Made by a program: the position numbers and the translations under genes. From PMG-095 sp037200885 (GTDB lineage Bacteria; Myxococcota_A; Polyangia; Polyangiales; Polyangiaceae): 64,000 nucleotides of DNA. The notes beneath the pieces were generated by a model. It was not told where the DNA came from. It saw only the letters and a program-made list of their open reading frames with translations, and made no database searches. The DNA is taken from contig JBBCIN010000003.1 in NCBI GenBank assembly GCA_037200885.1, forward strand, positions 2,046,001-2,110,000. Reading direction: 5' to 3'. How positions within the stretch are numbered: the first letter of the stretch is position 1; each line of letters starts with the position of its first letter. This document shows, one piece after another, positions 42,296 to 51,533 of this stretch.

Positions 42296-43225
42296 ATGCG
42301 TGTTTTCGTCACCGGCGCGTCCGGTCACATTGGTCTGCCCGTAGTTCGCGATTTATTGGCCGCAGGGCATTCCGTCGTCGGTCTTGCTCGTTCCCAGACC
42401 GCGGCGGAAACGATCGAGGCGACAGGCGCCGCGGTGCGGCGCGGGTCCCTCGACGACCTCGATGGACTGAAAGCGGCCGCGAGCGAGGCCGACGGCGTGA
42501 TCCACTTGGCGTTCAAGCACGACCTAGCCCTGGTCAGCGGTGACTTCATGGGGGCAGTAACCGCCGATCTGCGTGCCGTCGAGGCCATCGGGGAGGCGCT
42601 CGCCGGCTCCGAAAAGCCGTTCGTGAACACGACCGGCACGATGTTGCTCGCGCACGGCGTTCACGGTCGCGCCGGCACCGAGGAGGACGCGGGAGCAGAG
42701 GGTGGAAACCCGCGCGTCGCTTCCGAGAACCTCTCGCTCGCATTCGCGAAACGCGGCGTGCGGACCTCGATCATGCGGTTGGCTCCGACGGTTCACAGCT
42801 CGCTCGATCATCACGGCTTCATCCCGATGCTGATCGCCGCAGCGCGCAAGAACGGTTTCTCCGGTTACGTTGCGGAAGGTGCGGCTCGCTGGCCCGCGGT
42901 GCACACGCTCGACGCGGCGCGCCTCTATCGCCTGGCGCTCGAATCGGCTCCCGCGGGCTCGCGCGTTCACGCCGCGGCAGAAGAGGGAGTGGCCTTCCGC
43001 GCGATCGCGGAGGCAATCGCTCGTGGCCTGAACGTACCGGCGAAGAGCATTTCGGTCGAGCAAGCAGCGCAAGTCTTCGGCGGCTTTCTCGGCATGATCG
43101 TGCAGTTCGACAACTTGACATCGAGCGCAGGAACACGCTCACAGCTCGGCTGGAAGCCGACGCACCCAGACCTTTTGGCCGACATCGCCGACGGTCACTA
43201 CTTCGCATCGAGCAGCGCGAAGTAG
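42296..43225 (+). CDS. NAD(P)-dependent SDR/epimerase-type oxidoreductase
   Basis: A 309-residue extended SDR protein with TGASGHIGLPVVRDLL as the cofactor site. The residues around VNTTGTMLL replace the usual active-site strand, and no clear YxxxK is seen, as in atypical SDRs. Members next to TetR genes often reduce or protect against reactive carbonyls. AGGAGG five bases before ATG 42296 is a very good RBS. Confidence 0.8.
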   Translation: MRVFVTGASGHIGLPVVRDLLAAGHSVVGLARSQTAAETIEATGAAVRRGSLDDLDGLKAAASEADGVIHLAFKHDLALVSGDFMGAVTADLRAVEAIGEALAGSEKPFVNTTGTMLLAHGVHGRAGTEEDAGAEGGNPRVASENLSLAFAKRGVRTSIMRLAPTVHSSLDHHGFIPMLIAAARKNGFSGYVAEGAARWPAVHTLDAARLYRLALESAPAGSRVHAAAEEGVAFRAIAEAIARGLNVPAKSISVEQAAQVFGGFLGMIVQFDNLTSSAGTRSQLGWKPTHPDLLADIADGHYFASSSAK

Positions 43226-43259
43226 CAAATTGCGGCTGAACCCGCCATGACCCGAGGGC

Positions 43260-44468
43260 CTACGGGCTGACCCCTGTGCCACGGACTTTGAATGAGTTCG
43301 GAGGACAAACAGTGCCGGAGAAGTTGATGAAAGTGACCGTCGCCTCGTGCGGACCGAGGGTTTGCGGACGGAACGTCAATGTCCAATCGATGATCGGCGC
43401 CACGCCCGACAGGCTAAACGCCGCGTCGCCAGAAACGGTGGCGCCGCTTAAGATACCGTGAGTGACGCCGGGAATAGCAATGTGTACCATCGGTGGGCTC
43501 CCACCAAAGAGCGGCTGCAATGGCACATTGCCGAAATCAATATCCGCGGGCGGCACGACAGTGGTCCCATTCGGATATCCATCAAACCCGATCGTTTGCG
43601 ATGGCGCGATATCGGCGTCGATGTAGATAAGATAGGGTGGAGTTGACGCGCCTTGTATCGGCAGGAAGCTCACGTCACGGCTTCCACCCCCAGGGATAGT
43701 CGAGCCTAGCGGCGTGATCACGAGTTTGGAAACGTCACCGCTCACGTGCCAAGTGAGCGGAATGCTCGATGTATTCGTGATGGTCACGATCAACGGGACC
43801 GTACAGGTCGGGACTTGCAGCGACGTTTTCGAAAGAGTGAAGCTCCCTTGCTGAGCGCCACCGGTTCCCGATGCGCCGCCGCCACCGGTTCCCGATGCGC
43901 CGCCGCCACCGATTCCCGATGCGCCGCCGCCACCGGTTCCCGATGCGCCGCCGCCACCGATTCCAGATCCACCGATTCCAGATGCGCCGCCGCCGCTTCC
44001 CGACGCGCCGCCGCCACTGGTTCCGGATGCGCCGCCGCCACCGGTTCCCGATACGCCGCCGCCACCGGTTCCCGATACGCCTCCGCCACCGGTTCCGGAT
44101 GCGCCGCCACCGCTTCCCGATACGCCTCCGCCGCCGCTTCCCGACGCGCCGCCCAGAGCGCCGTTGCCGGCGGCGCAGTCGCCCGCGTCGCCGACGGCCC
44201 CGCTGCCCGCGTCGCCGATACCCGCCGTTCCGCCTGGTCTCGAGCCGGACTGTCCGGCACTGCCACTCCGATTCGCGGCGCCCGCGCTCGTCTCAGAGCC
44301 GCCGTGGCCCGAATCGCCGTCATCACCGCCCCCCGGCAACGAATCGCTGGAGCAGCTCACGAACGATGTGAGTATCGCCGCGCCGCAAAATGCCGACACG
44401 CGGCACAGGTGACCGCGCCGAGTTGCGCGTCTGCTCGCGGCGTTGTCGTCACGAATTGCACTAGACAT
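43260..44468 (-). CDS. Lipoprotein with Gly/Ser repeats and an Ig/ASH-like C-terminus
   Basis: A 402-residue protein. A lipoprotein signal (AFCGAAILTSFVSC) is followed by an about 165-residue low-complexity region made largely of an eight-residue unit GTGGGGAS encoded by a 24-bp repeat. Then comes a beta-sandwich domain of about 190 residues (TLSKTSLQVPTCTVPLIVTITNTSSIPLTWHVSGD; FRPQTLGPHEATVTFINFSG). This last part resembles an ASH/MSP-like Ig fold repeated about twice. The function is unknown; the linker probably spans the envelope or exopolymer. Confidence 0.65.
   Translation of the reverse strand: MSSAIRDDNAASRRATRRGHLCRVSAFCGAAILTSFVSCSSDSLPGGGDDGDSGHGGSETSAGAANRSGSAGQSGSRPGGTAGIGDAGSGAVGDAGDCAAGNGALGGASGSGGGGVSGSGGGASGTGGGGVSGTGGGGVSGTGGGGASGTSGGGASGSGGGASGIGGSGIGGGGASGTGGGGASGIGGGGASGTGGGGASGTGGAQQGSFTLSKTSLQVPTCTVPLIVTITNTSSIPLTWHVSGDVSKLVITPLGSTIPGGGSRDVSFLPIQGASTPPYLIYIDADIAPSQTIGFDGYPNGTTVVPPADIDFGNVPLQPLFGGSPPMVHIAIPGVTHGILSGATVSGDAAFSLSGVAPIIDWTLTFRPQTLGPHEATVTFINFSGTVCPPNSFKVRGTGVSP
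43856..44150. repeat. 24-bp coding tandem repeat region
   Basis: About a dozen imperfect copies of a 24-bp unit (GCCACCGGTTCCCGATGCGC plus a variable end on the plus strand) encode the Gly/Ser/Ala linker of the lipoprotein. Copies differ at single bases (GTTCCC/ATTCCC, GATGCG/GATACG) and in unit length (18-24 bp), typical of slippage. Confidence 0.85.
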
Positions 44469-44823
44469 GTTCGACCCTTTCCCTCGTGGTCCCCGAGCCC
44501 GACCGACCCTCGATATAAGCGGAACTCGCACGCACCCCTAGCACTGCCGGATCACCATTGAACCATTTGGAAAAATGACCAACCCCTATTCGTCCGGTGA
44601 GGCGTTTTGGTGCACTCGGACGGCCGACTGTATGTCTCCGCCTCTTGAACCCCGAGTCCAGTGGACGGCACCCGCCGTCCCATAAAATGACTATTGAATG
44701 CGCCTGCAAGCGCATCGCATTCTATGCCGCCTCGCGTACAACCGCTCGCGTCCGCAACAAGCCGTGCGGCTTCACCCCAACATGCGGTTGCGGCGCGGCG
44801 CGGACCGTTGCAAGTCTGGTTGA
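44469..44823. other. Intergenic region with the promoters of the lipoprotein and the ATPase operon
   Basis: About 355 bp between divergent genes. No gene or RNA is recognisable. Confidence 0.4.
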
Positions 44824-45924
44824 GTGGGGTCGACCGCCTCAGACGTCCTCGATCGAGCAACGCCGGGTGGAGTGCTGTCAGCCTTTTGCGAGGACGTTGA
44901 CGGTGCTCGCCTGGAACTGCGGGCAGCCGCAGAGGAGCTCCAGCCGATCCCCACCTTGGTCGCGCTGGAATGGACTCACGCCCCTGCACTCGCGTCGGAG
45001 CTCGATGAGATCCGCGATGCGCTTGCGCGCGCGGCGGCCTCGCTTTGGCCTGATTGGTACATCACTGCCGAGCAACGCTTCGAGCGGCAGCGCTTGGCCA
45101 GCGCGCCTGTCGCAGGCGTGATCGAGGAAACGGCAAAGGCTTCCGTGCGTCCGTCGGCCAGCTGGCTCAGGGCGGCATGGCGCCGGTGCGCCGCGGGCCA
45201 ATTGCCGCTGGTGCCGCGAATGACCGCAGCCGAACAGGTACGGCAGCTTTCACGCGCGCTCGATCCAACCCGGCTGATCTTCGCGCTCTCGGTAGCATCT
45301 CCGGAGGCCACGCCGGCGCGCGTGCGAGCCTTGGCGCACGCGGCCGAATGGCTAGCCTACGAGTCCCAGGCGAAAACGCTGCTTCTCTTGCCTCGCGCAT
45401 GGCAAAAGCACCCGGAACTCGACCACGTGACGTATCAAGCGCTCACGCTCGAGCCGGAAGACCCGGTTGCGATATCGGCAGACGGGGCCGGTCCGGTGTC
45501 CGATGGAGGCTCTGCGCGCACTGCGTCGAGCGCAAGCGAACCGCTGCACGTGGTCGTCGGACCCATCATCGGCAAACCTCATCCTGCGAGTGAAGCCGAA
45601 CAACTCTTGTACAAGTGCCTAATCGCGGACGGCGAGCTTGCGGCGCTTTTCGAATACAATCAGCCGCTCACCGTGTATGGCGACAAGCGTTGCACGGTCG
45701 ACTTGATTTGGCGCAACGGTGCGTTGGTGATCGAAGTCGATGGCGATGAGCATCGCGGACCCGTCGCCTTTCGCAAAGATCGCGACCGTGATTACCGCGT
45801 ATTCATGAGCGGATACACCACTCTGCGCGTGACCAACGGCGATGTGATCGTCGACGTCGACGCGGTGGTGAGCAAGATTCGCAGTGTGGTAAAACGCCTG
45901 CAAACCCTGGCGGTGCAGAGGTAA
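44824..45924 (+). CDS. Nuclease-like protein with C-terminal DUF559/VSR-type PD-(D/E)xK domain
   Basis: A 366-residue protein. The N-terminal 260 residues are helical, Ala/Arg-rich and unknown. From about 262 comes a compact endonuclease-like domain: PASEAEQLLYKCLIAD, then CTVDLIW (Asp293) and LVIEVDGDEHR (Glu304, Asp306), then YRVFMSGYTTLRVTNGDVI, the order found in DUF559/VSR-like PD-(D/E)xK nucleases. It would cut DNA with Mg2+. The first in-frame codon after a stop is GTG 44824; GTG 44872 is an alternative. It ends 2 bp before the next gene, and the intervening AGAGG serves as that gene's RBS. First gene of a three-gene operon. Confidence 0.75.
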   Translation: MGSTASDVLDRATPGGVLSAFCEDVDGARLELRAAAEELQPIPTLVALEWTHAPALASELDEIRDALARAAASLWPDWYITAEQRFERQRLASAPVAGVIEETAKASVRPSASWLRAAWRRCAAGQLPLVPRMTAAEQVRQLSRALDPTRLIFALSVASPEATPARVRALAHAAEWLAYESQAKTLLLLPRAWQKHPELDHVTYQALTLEPEDPVAISADGAGPVSDGGSARTASSASEPLHVVVGPIIGKPHPASEAEQLLYKCLIADGELAALFEYNQPLTVYGDKRCTVDLIWRNGALVIEVDGDEHRGPVAFRKDRDRDYRVFMSGYTTLRVTNGDVIVDVDAVVSKIRSVVKRLQTLAVQR

Positions 45925-45926
45925 GC

Positions 45927-46793
45927 ATGACCCAATCGATCCCCCCCAAGCAGGCCCTCTTCCTCTGGCACCTCATCCTCACGGAGGGAGCAAGCGACGT
46001 CGGAGTGGTGTCGAGCAACACCGTGCCAAGGCTGAGCCGGCCCGAATGGCAGGCATTGGTCGATGGCGGTTACCTTGACTCTCGGAAAGAGGGGCGAGCA
46101 ACGTTCCTCACCGCGACTGATCGGACTTGGAACTGGGCAGAACAGGCAGAAAAAGTCGAGCTCGCAAAGCTCGACTCAGCTGCGGGTGCCGTGGCACTCG
46201 AGGCGCTGCTGAACCGACTACTCCCGCTGCTACGCGAGCGTGACATTGGTTTGGCAGAGCTGTTCAAGAACGACCCACCACCCGCTCCTCCGAGTCCACC
46301 CGCGCCACGCTCCCGGCGCAAGAAATCAGCGTCGAAGGCCGCCCCGGGGAGAAAGACCAAGCCCCAAAAAGCTCCGTCCCCCAAAAAAGCCGAGACGACG
46401 AAGGCCGAGAAGAACAAGGCCAAGACGAACAAAGCTAAGCCCGCGAAAGCAAAACAGGCGACGCCGGCGGAGAAAAAGCCCCCGAAAGCGAAACGCCCAC
46501 GGGCCACGCGCGAGCCGCTCGCGATTCCGCAATCGCTCGCCGAACGGATCGAACAAGCTTGCTTGAACCTCACCCAAGGCGCGCGCCAAACGCGGGTCAC
46601 GTTGCACGATTTGCGAGCAAGCCTCTGGGGCGTCGCGCGCGACGACTTGGACAGCGCGCTGCTCGGGCTTCAGCGTGAGAAAAAGCTCGTGCTCTATCGC
46701 GAAGACAACAGCGCTGCACTCCGTCCGGAAGACCACGAGGCGGCGCTCCTCGTCGGCAATGAACCCCGTCATCTCGTACTCTTGGAGGCCTGA
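45927..46793 (+). CDS. Adaptor-like protein with histone-H1-like basic linker
   Basis: A 288-residue protein in three parts: an N-terminal about 100-residue helical/winged-helix-like domain (PPKQALFLWHLILTEG; ALVDGGYLDSR); a very basic, Lys/Ala/Pro-rich middle (about 115-195, KAKTNKAKPAKAKQA and similar) like the tails of histone H1; and a C-terminal helical domain (about 200-288; LAERIEQACLNLTQGARQTRVTLHDLRASL) that may be another winged helix. I know no named family. The basic segment should bind DNA. It lies between the nuclease gene and the ATPase gene with 2-bp and 5-bp gaps, so it is probably an obligate partner. Confidence 0.65.
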   Translation: MTQSIPPKQALFLWHLILTEGASDVGVVSSNTVPRLSRPEWQALVDGGYLDSRKEGRATFLTATDRTWNWAEQAEKVELAKLDSAAGAVALEALLNRLLPLLRERDIGLAELFKNDPPPAPPSPPAPRSRRKKSASKAAPGRKTKPQKAPSPKKAETTKAEKNKAKTNKAKPAKAKQATPAEKKPPKAKRPRATREPLAIPQSLAERIEQACLNLTQGARQTRVTLHDLRASLWGVARDDLDSALLGLQREKKLVLYREDNSAALRPEDHEAALLVGNEPRHLVLLEA

Positions 46794-46798
46794 TCATC

Positions 46799-49700
46799 AT
46801 GCAAGGCGCGCTCGCGGCACTCCGCAAAGTCAACTTCGATTGGACCGCTCACATCGACCAAATCTGGCGCGATCAGCCGCACGAGACTCAAAGCCTGCAG
46901 GCGGACTCTCGGCGTGAGCTCGTCGATCGCTTGGACGATCTGCGGGACCAGACGAGCGACGCATCGCCGCTTGGACAACCATTGCTCGGTCCCGCGGGCT
47001 CGGGCAAGACGCACCTACTCGGCTTCGTGCGCCGCGAGACTCTCCGTCGTGGGATGTATTTCATTCTCGCGGACATGACCGACGTGGGCGATTTCTGGGA
47101 CACGGTCCTGCTCGGCTATTTGCGCTCGCTGCAGCAGCTAGCGGACGGCAAGCGCCAAGTCGATCACTGGCTCGTGCGCATGATCGCCAAGTTTGGTCAA
47201 CGGGTAAAAAAGAGCGAGGCCATCCCGCAACAGCGACCGCCGGGCTTGATCAACCGCATCGATGAGCTGATCGCCGGCGTGCGCCAGCACGAGGACTCCG
47301 AGGGGCAGCGACACTCGGACGTGCTGCGCGCGCTGGTACTGTTTGCTTGCGATCACATCGACATCAATGATCTCGGTTACAAATGGCTGCAGGGCGTTGC
47401 AATCGATGCCGATGAGTTGAGTTTGTTTGGCTTCCGGCAGCGCGAGCAATCGCCTTCGAGCATCGTGCGCGGAATATCTTGGCTATTGTCCCTCACCGCG
47501 CCCACGGCGCTTGCGCTCGATCAACTGGACGCGATCGTCGCCGAGCACGAGCTTGCGCGTTCGGAACCCAACAGCGAGAACCCTTCGGAGCAACAGCGGC
47601 GCTCGCTGGCTATCGTTCAAGGCATAGCGAGCGGTCTGCTCGAGTTGCGCGATCTCTCGCGTCGCACACTGTCGGTCGTTTCCGCGCTCGAAACGACCTG
47701 GAACGTGCTCCACGGCCAAGCCGTAGTCAGCATGGGCGACCGCTTCGACAGCAAGCTGTTGCTCAAGCCTGAGTCGAGCTCAGTCGCGCTGCGCGAGCTG
47801 GTCGCGGGCCGCGTCGCACCCGCGTATGAACAAACGCAGTTCGTGCCTCCATATCCGACGTATCCGTTTGCAGACGGGTTCTTCGAGCACTACGCCAGCA
47901 ATACGCCGCGCGAACTGCTGAAAGCCTGCGAGACTCACCGTAAAGCCTGCCGGCGCGCTGAGCAAGTCACGGAGGCGCGCGGCACCGATTCGATTCACCC
48001 CCCACCACCTTCCCCACCCAACTGGAAACTCCCAATCGCTGAGAAGGTCGCGGCCCTCGTAGCACGCGCCCCGTTCAACGAGCTTTTGAACGAAGATGCC
48101 GAGAGCTGGCAAGATCGGCTGATCGAGGCCGCCTGCGACGCGCTCGTGCTGGAGAACCGGGTCCCTACCAGCGTGCTGGCCACAGTAGACAAAGACTTCA
48201 TGGGCACGGGTAGCTACGATCCGCTTCACGCACGCGTCCGCCTGGTGCTGACCGATCAGCGCGAAAGAGAGCTGCACCATTCATTCCGGTTCTTGCAGAA
48301 GTCTCACCACAGCGCCTTTCTGCCGCGACTCAAAGCGGCACTAACCGCGTCGGGCATTGACAAAAATCTCGGATTCCGTGGCTTATCGGTCCTACGAGTT
48401 GGTCCGCTCCCCAAAGGCCCTGCGACCAAAACGCTGATCGCAGAGCTGCGCACGCGGGGCGGACGCTTGCTCGAACCGCGCGAGCCAGAGCTGGCGATGC
48501 TGTTCGCGTTGGCGGAGCTGCTCCACTCCGCCAACGAGCCACCACGCTTCGAACAATGGCTAGCCGAAGAGCGGCCCGTTTCGTCCATGAGCTGCTTCCG
48601 CGACGCAGTCGAATCGCTGTTCGGCGGCGCGCAAGACACGAGCGGCCGTTTACGAACCGAAGCGGTCATTTCGCAATCAGACGCCATTACTTCGCAAGCC
48701 AAGATTGTACCGGCGCCGGCCAACCATTCGCCGCCGAAGGCGTCACCGGTAGGGGCCGCGCAAGAAAGGATTCCGCTAGTCGAACCTCCGAAGCCTCGCC
48801 CCATGCTTTCCACGCTCCCCATCGGCCGGCGCATGGCGGGCGGTGAACTCGGCGAAGAAGTGGGCATACCCCTGTCGATGTTGCCCTATCACACCTGTGT
48901 GTTCGCGGGCTCTGGCAGCGGCAAGACCGTATTTCTCAAACGCGTGGTCGAAGAAGCAGCGCTGCTCGGCATCCCGAGCCTAGTACTCGACGGCGCGAAC
49001 GATCTCTCGCGTCTCGCGCTGCCTTGGCCAGATCGTCCCGAATCGTTTTTGGACAGCGACGTCGAGAAATCCAAGGACTATTTTGCCCGCTCCGAAGTCG
49101 TGATTTGGACGCCGGGGGTCTCAAACGGCAATCCAATACGACTCGAGCCGTTGCCCGACTTTACCGCACACGGTTCTACTCCCGATGAGCGCGCGGCCCA
49201 ACTCGACGCGGCGATCGAAATCGCGGCCACCAGCATCGCGGACATGATCATCGACGGCAGCGGGGGCACCGCGCAGAAGCAAACCGCCATCCTCAAAGCG
49301 ACCATGCGCCACTTCGCGCGCCGCTCAGGAGGGACAATCCGCGATCTCGCAGCGCTGCTACGCGAACCGCCCGACGACGTGATCGAGCCTTACGAGAAGG
49401 GCGATAAGCTCGCGCGCGACCTAGCCGAGCGGTTGTATGCACAAATCGAGAATGATCCGTTGATCGGTGGTTCGGGCGCACCACTCGATCCCGCCGCGCT
49501 ACTCCGTTCAAGCACCCCGGGCAAGACGCGCGTTTCGGTAGTCAGCCTGGTTGGCTTGCCGAACTACGATCAAAAGCGCCGCTTCGTCGATCAGCTCTCC
49601 AGCGCGCTCTTTTCCTGGATCAAGAAGAACCCCGCGCCGCCCGGCGGCATCCTGGGACTCTTCGTGATGGACGAAGCCAAAGATTTCGTGCCCTCTGGCA

Positions 49701-50068
49701 AGAAGGTGCCGGGCAAAGAGAACGTCCAGCGCCTTGCCGCGCAAGCGCGCAAGTATGGGCTCGGCTTGCTGTTTGCGACGCAAGAGCCAAAGAGCATCGA
49801 GCACAGCATCGTGTCCAATTGTTCGACGCTCCTAGGCGGCAAGATGAGCTCACCCGCGGCCATCAACGCGCTGGAACAACTGCTCGCGGACAAAGGCACG
49901 ACCGCGAGCGACGTTGGCAAACTGCCGCGTGGAACCTTCTACTTTGGTACGAGTCCAGAAAAACCGCGCAAGGTCACAACCTCACTCTGCCTCAGCTACC
50001 ATCCGTCCACTCCTCCGACCGAATCGCAGGTGCTCGAACTGGCTCGCAAGACCAAGCCCGCAGGTTGA
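46799..50068 (+). CDS. Two-domain P-loop ATPase: N-terminal AAA/ORC-like plus C-terminal HerA/FtsK-like translocase
   Basis: A 1,089-residue protein. The first NTPase has Walker A GPAGSGKT (64-71) and Walker B ALALDQLDAIV (Asp241, Asp244). A middle region (about 390-640) carries a DNA-binding-like segment of unknown fold. The second NTPase is HerA/VirB4-like: Walker A AGSGSGKTVFLKR (about 703-715), LVLDGANDLSRL, Walker B GLFVMDEAKDF (Asp958, Glu959), then GLLFATQEP (about 987), matching HerA-type motor sensors. It would form a ring that moves DNA. GGAGG is 10 bp upstream of ATG 46799 and the previous gene ends 5 bp before it. It may drive or gate the nuclease encoded first in the operon. Confidence 0.75.
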   Translation: MQGALAALRKVNFDWTAHIDQIWRDQPHETQSLQADSRRELVDRLDDLRDQTSDASPLGQPLLGPAGSGKTHLLGFVRRETLRRGMYFILADMTDVGDFWDTVLLGYLRSLQQLADGKRQVDHWLVRMIAKFGQRVKKSEAIPQQRPPGLINRIDELIAGVRQHEDSEGQRHSDVLRALVLFACDHIDINDLGYKWLQGVAIDADELSLFGFRQREQSPSSIVRGISWLLSLTAPTALALDQLDAIVAEHELARSEPNSENPSEQQRRSLAIVQGIASGLLELRDLSRRTLSVVSALETTWNVLHGQAVVSMGDRFDSKLLLKPESSSVALRELVAGRVAPAYEQTQFVPPYPTYPFADGFFEHYASNTPRELLKACETHRKACRRAEQVTEARGTDSIHPPPPSPPNWKLPIAEKVAALVARAPFNELLNEDAESWQDRLIEAACDALVLENRVPTSVLATVDKDFMGTGSYDPLHARVRLVLTDQRERELHHSFRFLQKSHHSAFLPRLKAALTASGIDKNLGFRGLSVLRVGPLPKGPATKTLIAELRTRGGRLLEPREPELAMLFALAELLHSANEPPRFEQWLAEERPVSSMSCFRDAVESLFGGAQDTSGRLRTEAVISQSDAITSQAKIVPAPANHSPPKASPVGAAQERIPLVEPPKPRPMLSTLPIGRRMAGGELGEEVGIPLSMLPYHTCVFAGSGSGKTVFLKRVVEEAALLGIPSLVLDGANDLSRLALPWPDRPESFLDSDVEKSKDYFARSEVVIWTPGVSNGNPIRLEPLPDFTAHGSTPDERAAQLDAAIEIAATSIADMIIDGSGGTAQKQTAILKATMRHFARRSGGTIRDLAALLREPPDDVIEPYEKGDKLARDLAERLYAQIENDPLIGGSGAPLDPAALLRSSTPGKTRVSVVSLVGLPNYDQKRRFVDQLSSALFSWIKKNPAPPGGILGLFVMDEAKDFVPSGKKVPGKENVQRLAAQARKYGLGLLFATQEPKSIEHSIVSNCSTLLGGKMSSPAAINALEQLLADKGTTASDVGKLPRGTFYFGTSPEKPRKVTTSLCLSYHPSTPPTESQVLELARKTKPAG

Positions 50069-50189
50069 TTTCGTAGCGGGCTCATGGCGCTAGACCCTGC
50101 TTCGAATCGGCGCAGGAAAGCGATGCATTTCCGTCTACCCGCGCTCCATGAGACTTATGTCAAGATCTCAGTCCACTCGATGGACGCCG

Positions 50190-51533
50190 CTAAGCCGTCA
50201 CGCTCTCGAGCGCAATGGCGAGCTCGCAGTCCAAGTGCAATCGACCGCGCTCTTCACGTCGCAGCTGAATCGGCAACGCTTTGTCGCTCAGACGCCGCTG
50301 GAGCATCAGCAGCCGAGTGGCGAGGTTGTCGTTCACGGTCGCGATTTTCAAAAAAGGGTGTAGTCGTAGCTCGCGACTCAGGAAGCTAGTGCGCCCTTCC
50401 TTCTCGCGCAGCGTGAGGAGGAGCCACAGGATCTTTCCGGGGAGACCGCGAATCAGGTATTCGCCGTCGACGAATACGCTGTCGTCGGCTTCGTAGTAGC
50501 GGACGCGAAGGGTGCCTGGTTTGCTGATGCTCGGCGGCGCGGGTTCGGGGTCTTTTTCGGTTTCCTCTTCGCGATGGAGCGCGATGCCTTGGGCGAGGAG
50601 TTGGCCGGCGGTGCTGAGCAATTGGGTATCTCGTTCGTCGAAGGCAAGGGGCTCGGTGCTTTCGGTAGCGAGCACGCCGAACAGCTTGCCTTGGAGCATG
50701 AGGGGCACGGCGAGCAGGCTGCGTGCGCCAGCTACGCTAGCTAGGGGGATTTCGCGCTCCGCGCCGCGTTGCAGGCGCTCTTGCTGTTCTTGGACTGCGC
50801 GGCCATACAATCGCTCTCGACTCACATCAGCGATGCGGATGGGCACGGTGTGGCGGCCGCACGCGCCGATGACCCCAGCGCCTAGCTCCACGCGCGCGCC
50901 GACGCCGGAGCTGGAGAAACCGTAGGTCGCGAGCGCGTACAGCGCATCTTCTTCGGCTTCGAGCAGGTAGATGCCGATGCGGCCGTAGCCGAGGTCGTTG
51001 GCGAGGAAACCGAGGCCAGCGTCGATGAGTTGACGCAAATCACGACAATTGCCGATGACCTGGGTCAGGCGCGTGAGCTTTTGCAGTCGATCGGCCTGCG
51101 GCGCGGGTGACGTGGTTGGAGCGGCACAGTCGATTTCGACGAGCGTGATGGCGTCGACCTCGAATACGTCGGCCGACTGCAACGCGAACACGCCGTGCAT
51201 GTGCGTGATCGAGGCGATGGCGTGGATGCGGCTCTTCATTGTTTCGAAGGTTTCGCCAGCGCACTCGCTGCGTGCGAAGCGCACGTCCAAGCGCCACTGT
51301 CCAAGCGTTCGCGGAGAGACCACGAGCAGCTGGGCACGTGGATTTGCGGCCAGGTTTTCGCGCGTCTTGCGAAAGAACTGGCAGGAGAGCGCGATCTGAT
51401 AGTCGTTTAGCAAGAACACCTGCGAGAGCCAGGTCGCGTTCGGCATGCCATCTTCCGCACAAGTGGCCAGCACCGCGGGGATGACGCCTTCGAAGCAACC
51501 GGGCGGTAGATCGCGCAGCTTGATTGCGGTCAT
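50190..51533 (-). CDS. PNPOx-fold/GAF protein with C-terminal winged-helix-like region
   Basis: A 447-residue protein. Residues about 10-140 are a pyridoxamine-phosphate-oxidase-like split barrel (GVIPAVLATCAEDGMPNATWLSQVFLLNDYQIAL). Residues about 175-330 are a GAF domain (LGFLANDLGYGRIGIYLLE; ARSLLAVPLMLQGKLFGVLATES). The C-terminal about 100 residues (LPGKILWLLLTLREKEGRTSFLSRELRLHPFL) resemble a transcription-factor winged helix. It may be a redox or flavin-linked regulator. Its ATG overlaps the stop of the preceding gene, another PNPOx-fold protein. Confidence 0.7.
   Translation of the reverse strand: MTAIKLRDLPPGCFEGVIPAVLATCAEDGMPNATWLSQVFLLNDYQIALSCQFFRKTRENLAANPRAQLLVVSPRTLGQWRLDVRFARSECAGETFETMKSRIHAIASITHMHGVFALQSADVFEVDAITLVEIDCAAPTTSPAPQADRLQKLTRLTQVIGNCRDLRQLIDAGLGFLANDLGYGRIGIYLLEAEEDALYALATYGFSSSGVGARVELGAGVIGACGRHTVPIRIADVSRERLYGRAVQEQQERLQRGAEREIPLASVAGARSLLAVPLMLQGKLFGVLATESTEPLAFDERDTQLLSTAGQLLAQGIALHREEETEKDPEPAPPSISKPGTLRVRYYEADDSVFVDGEYLIRGLPGKILWLLLTLREKEGRTSFLSRELRLHPFLKIATVNDNLATRLLMLQRRLSDKALPIQLRREERGRLHLDCELAIALESVTA

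Noticed and set aside
43856..44150. Possible CRISPR array
   Set aside because: The units are contiguous, keep a reading frame and have no unique spacers; this is a coding tandem repeat.
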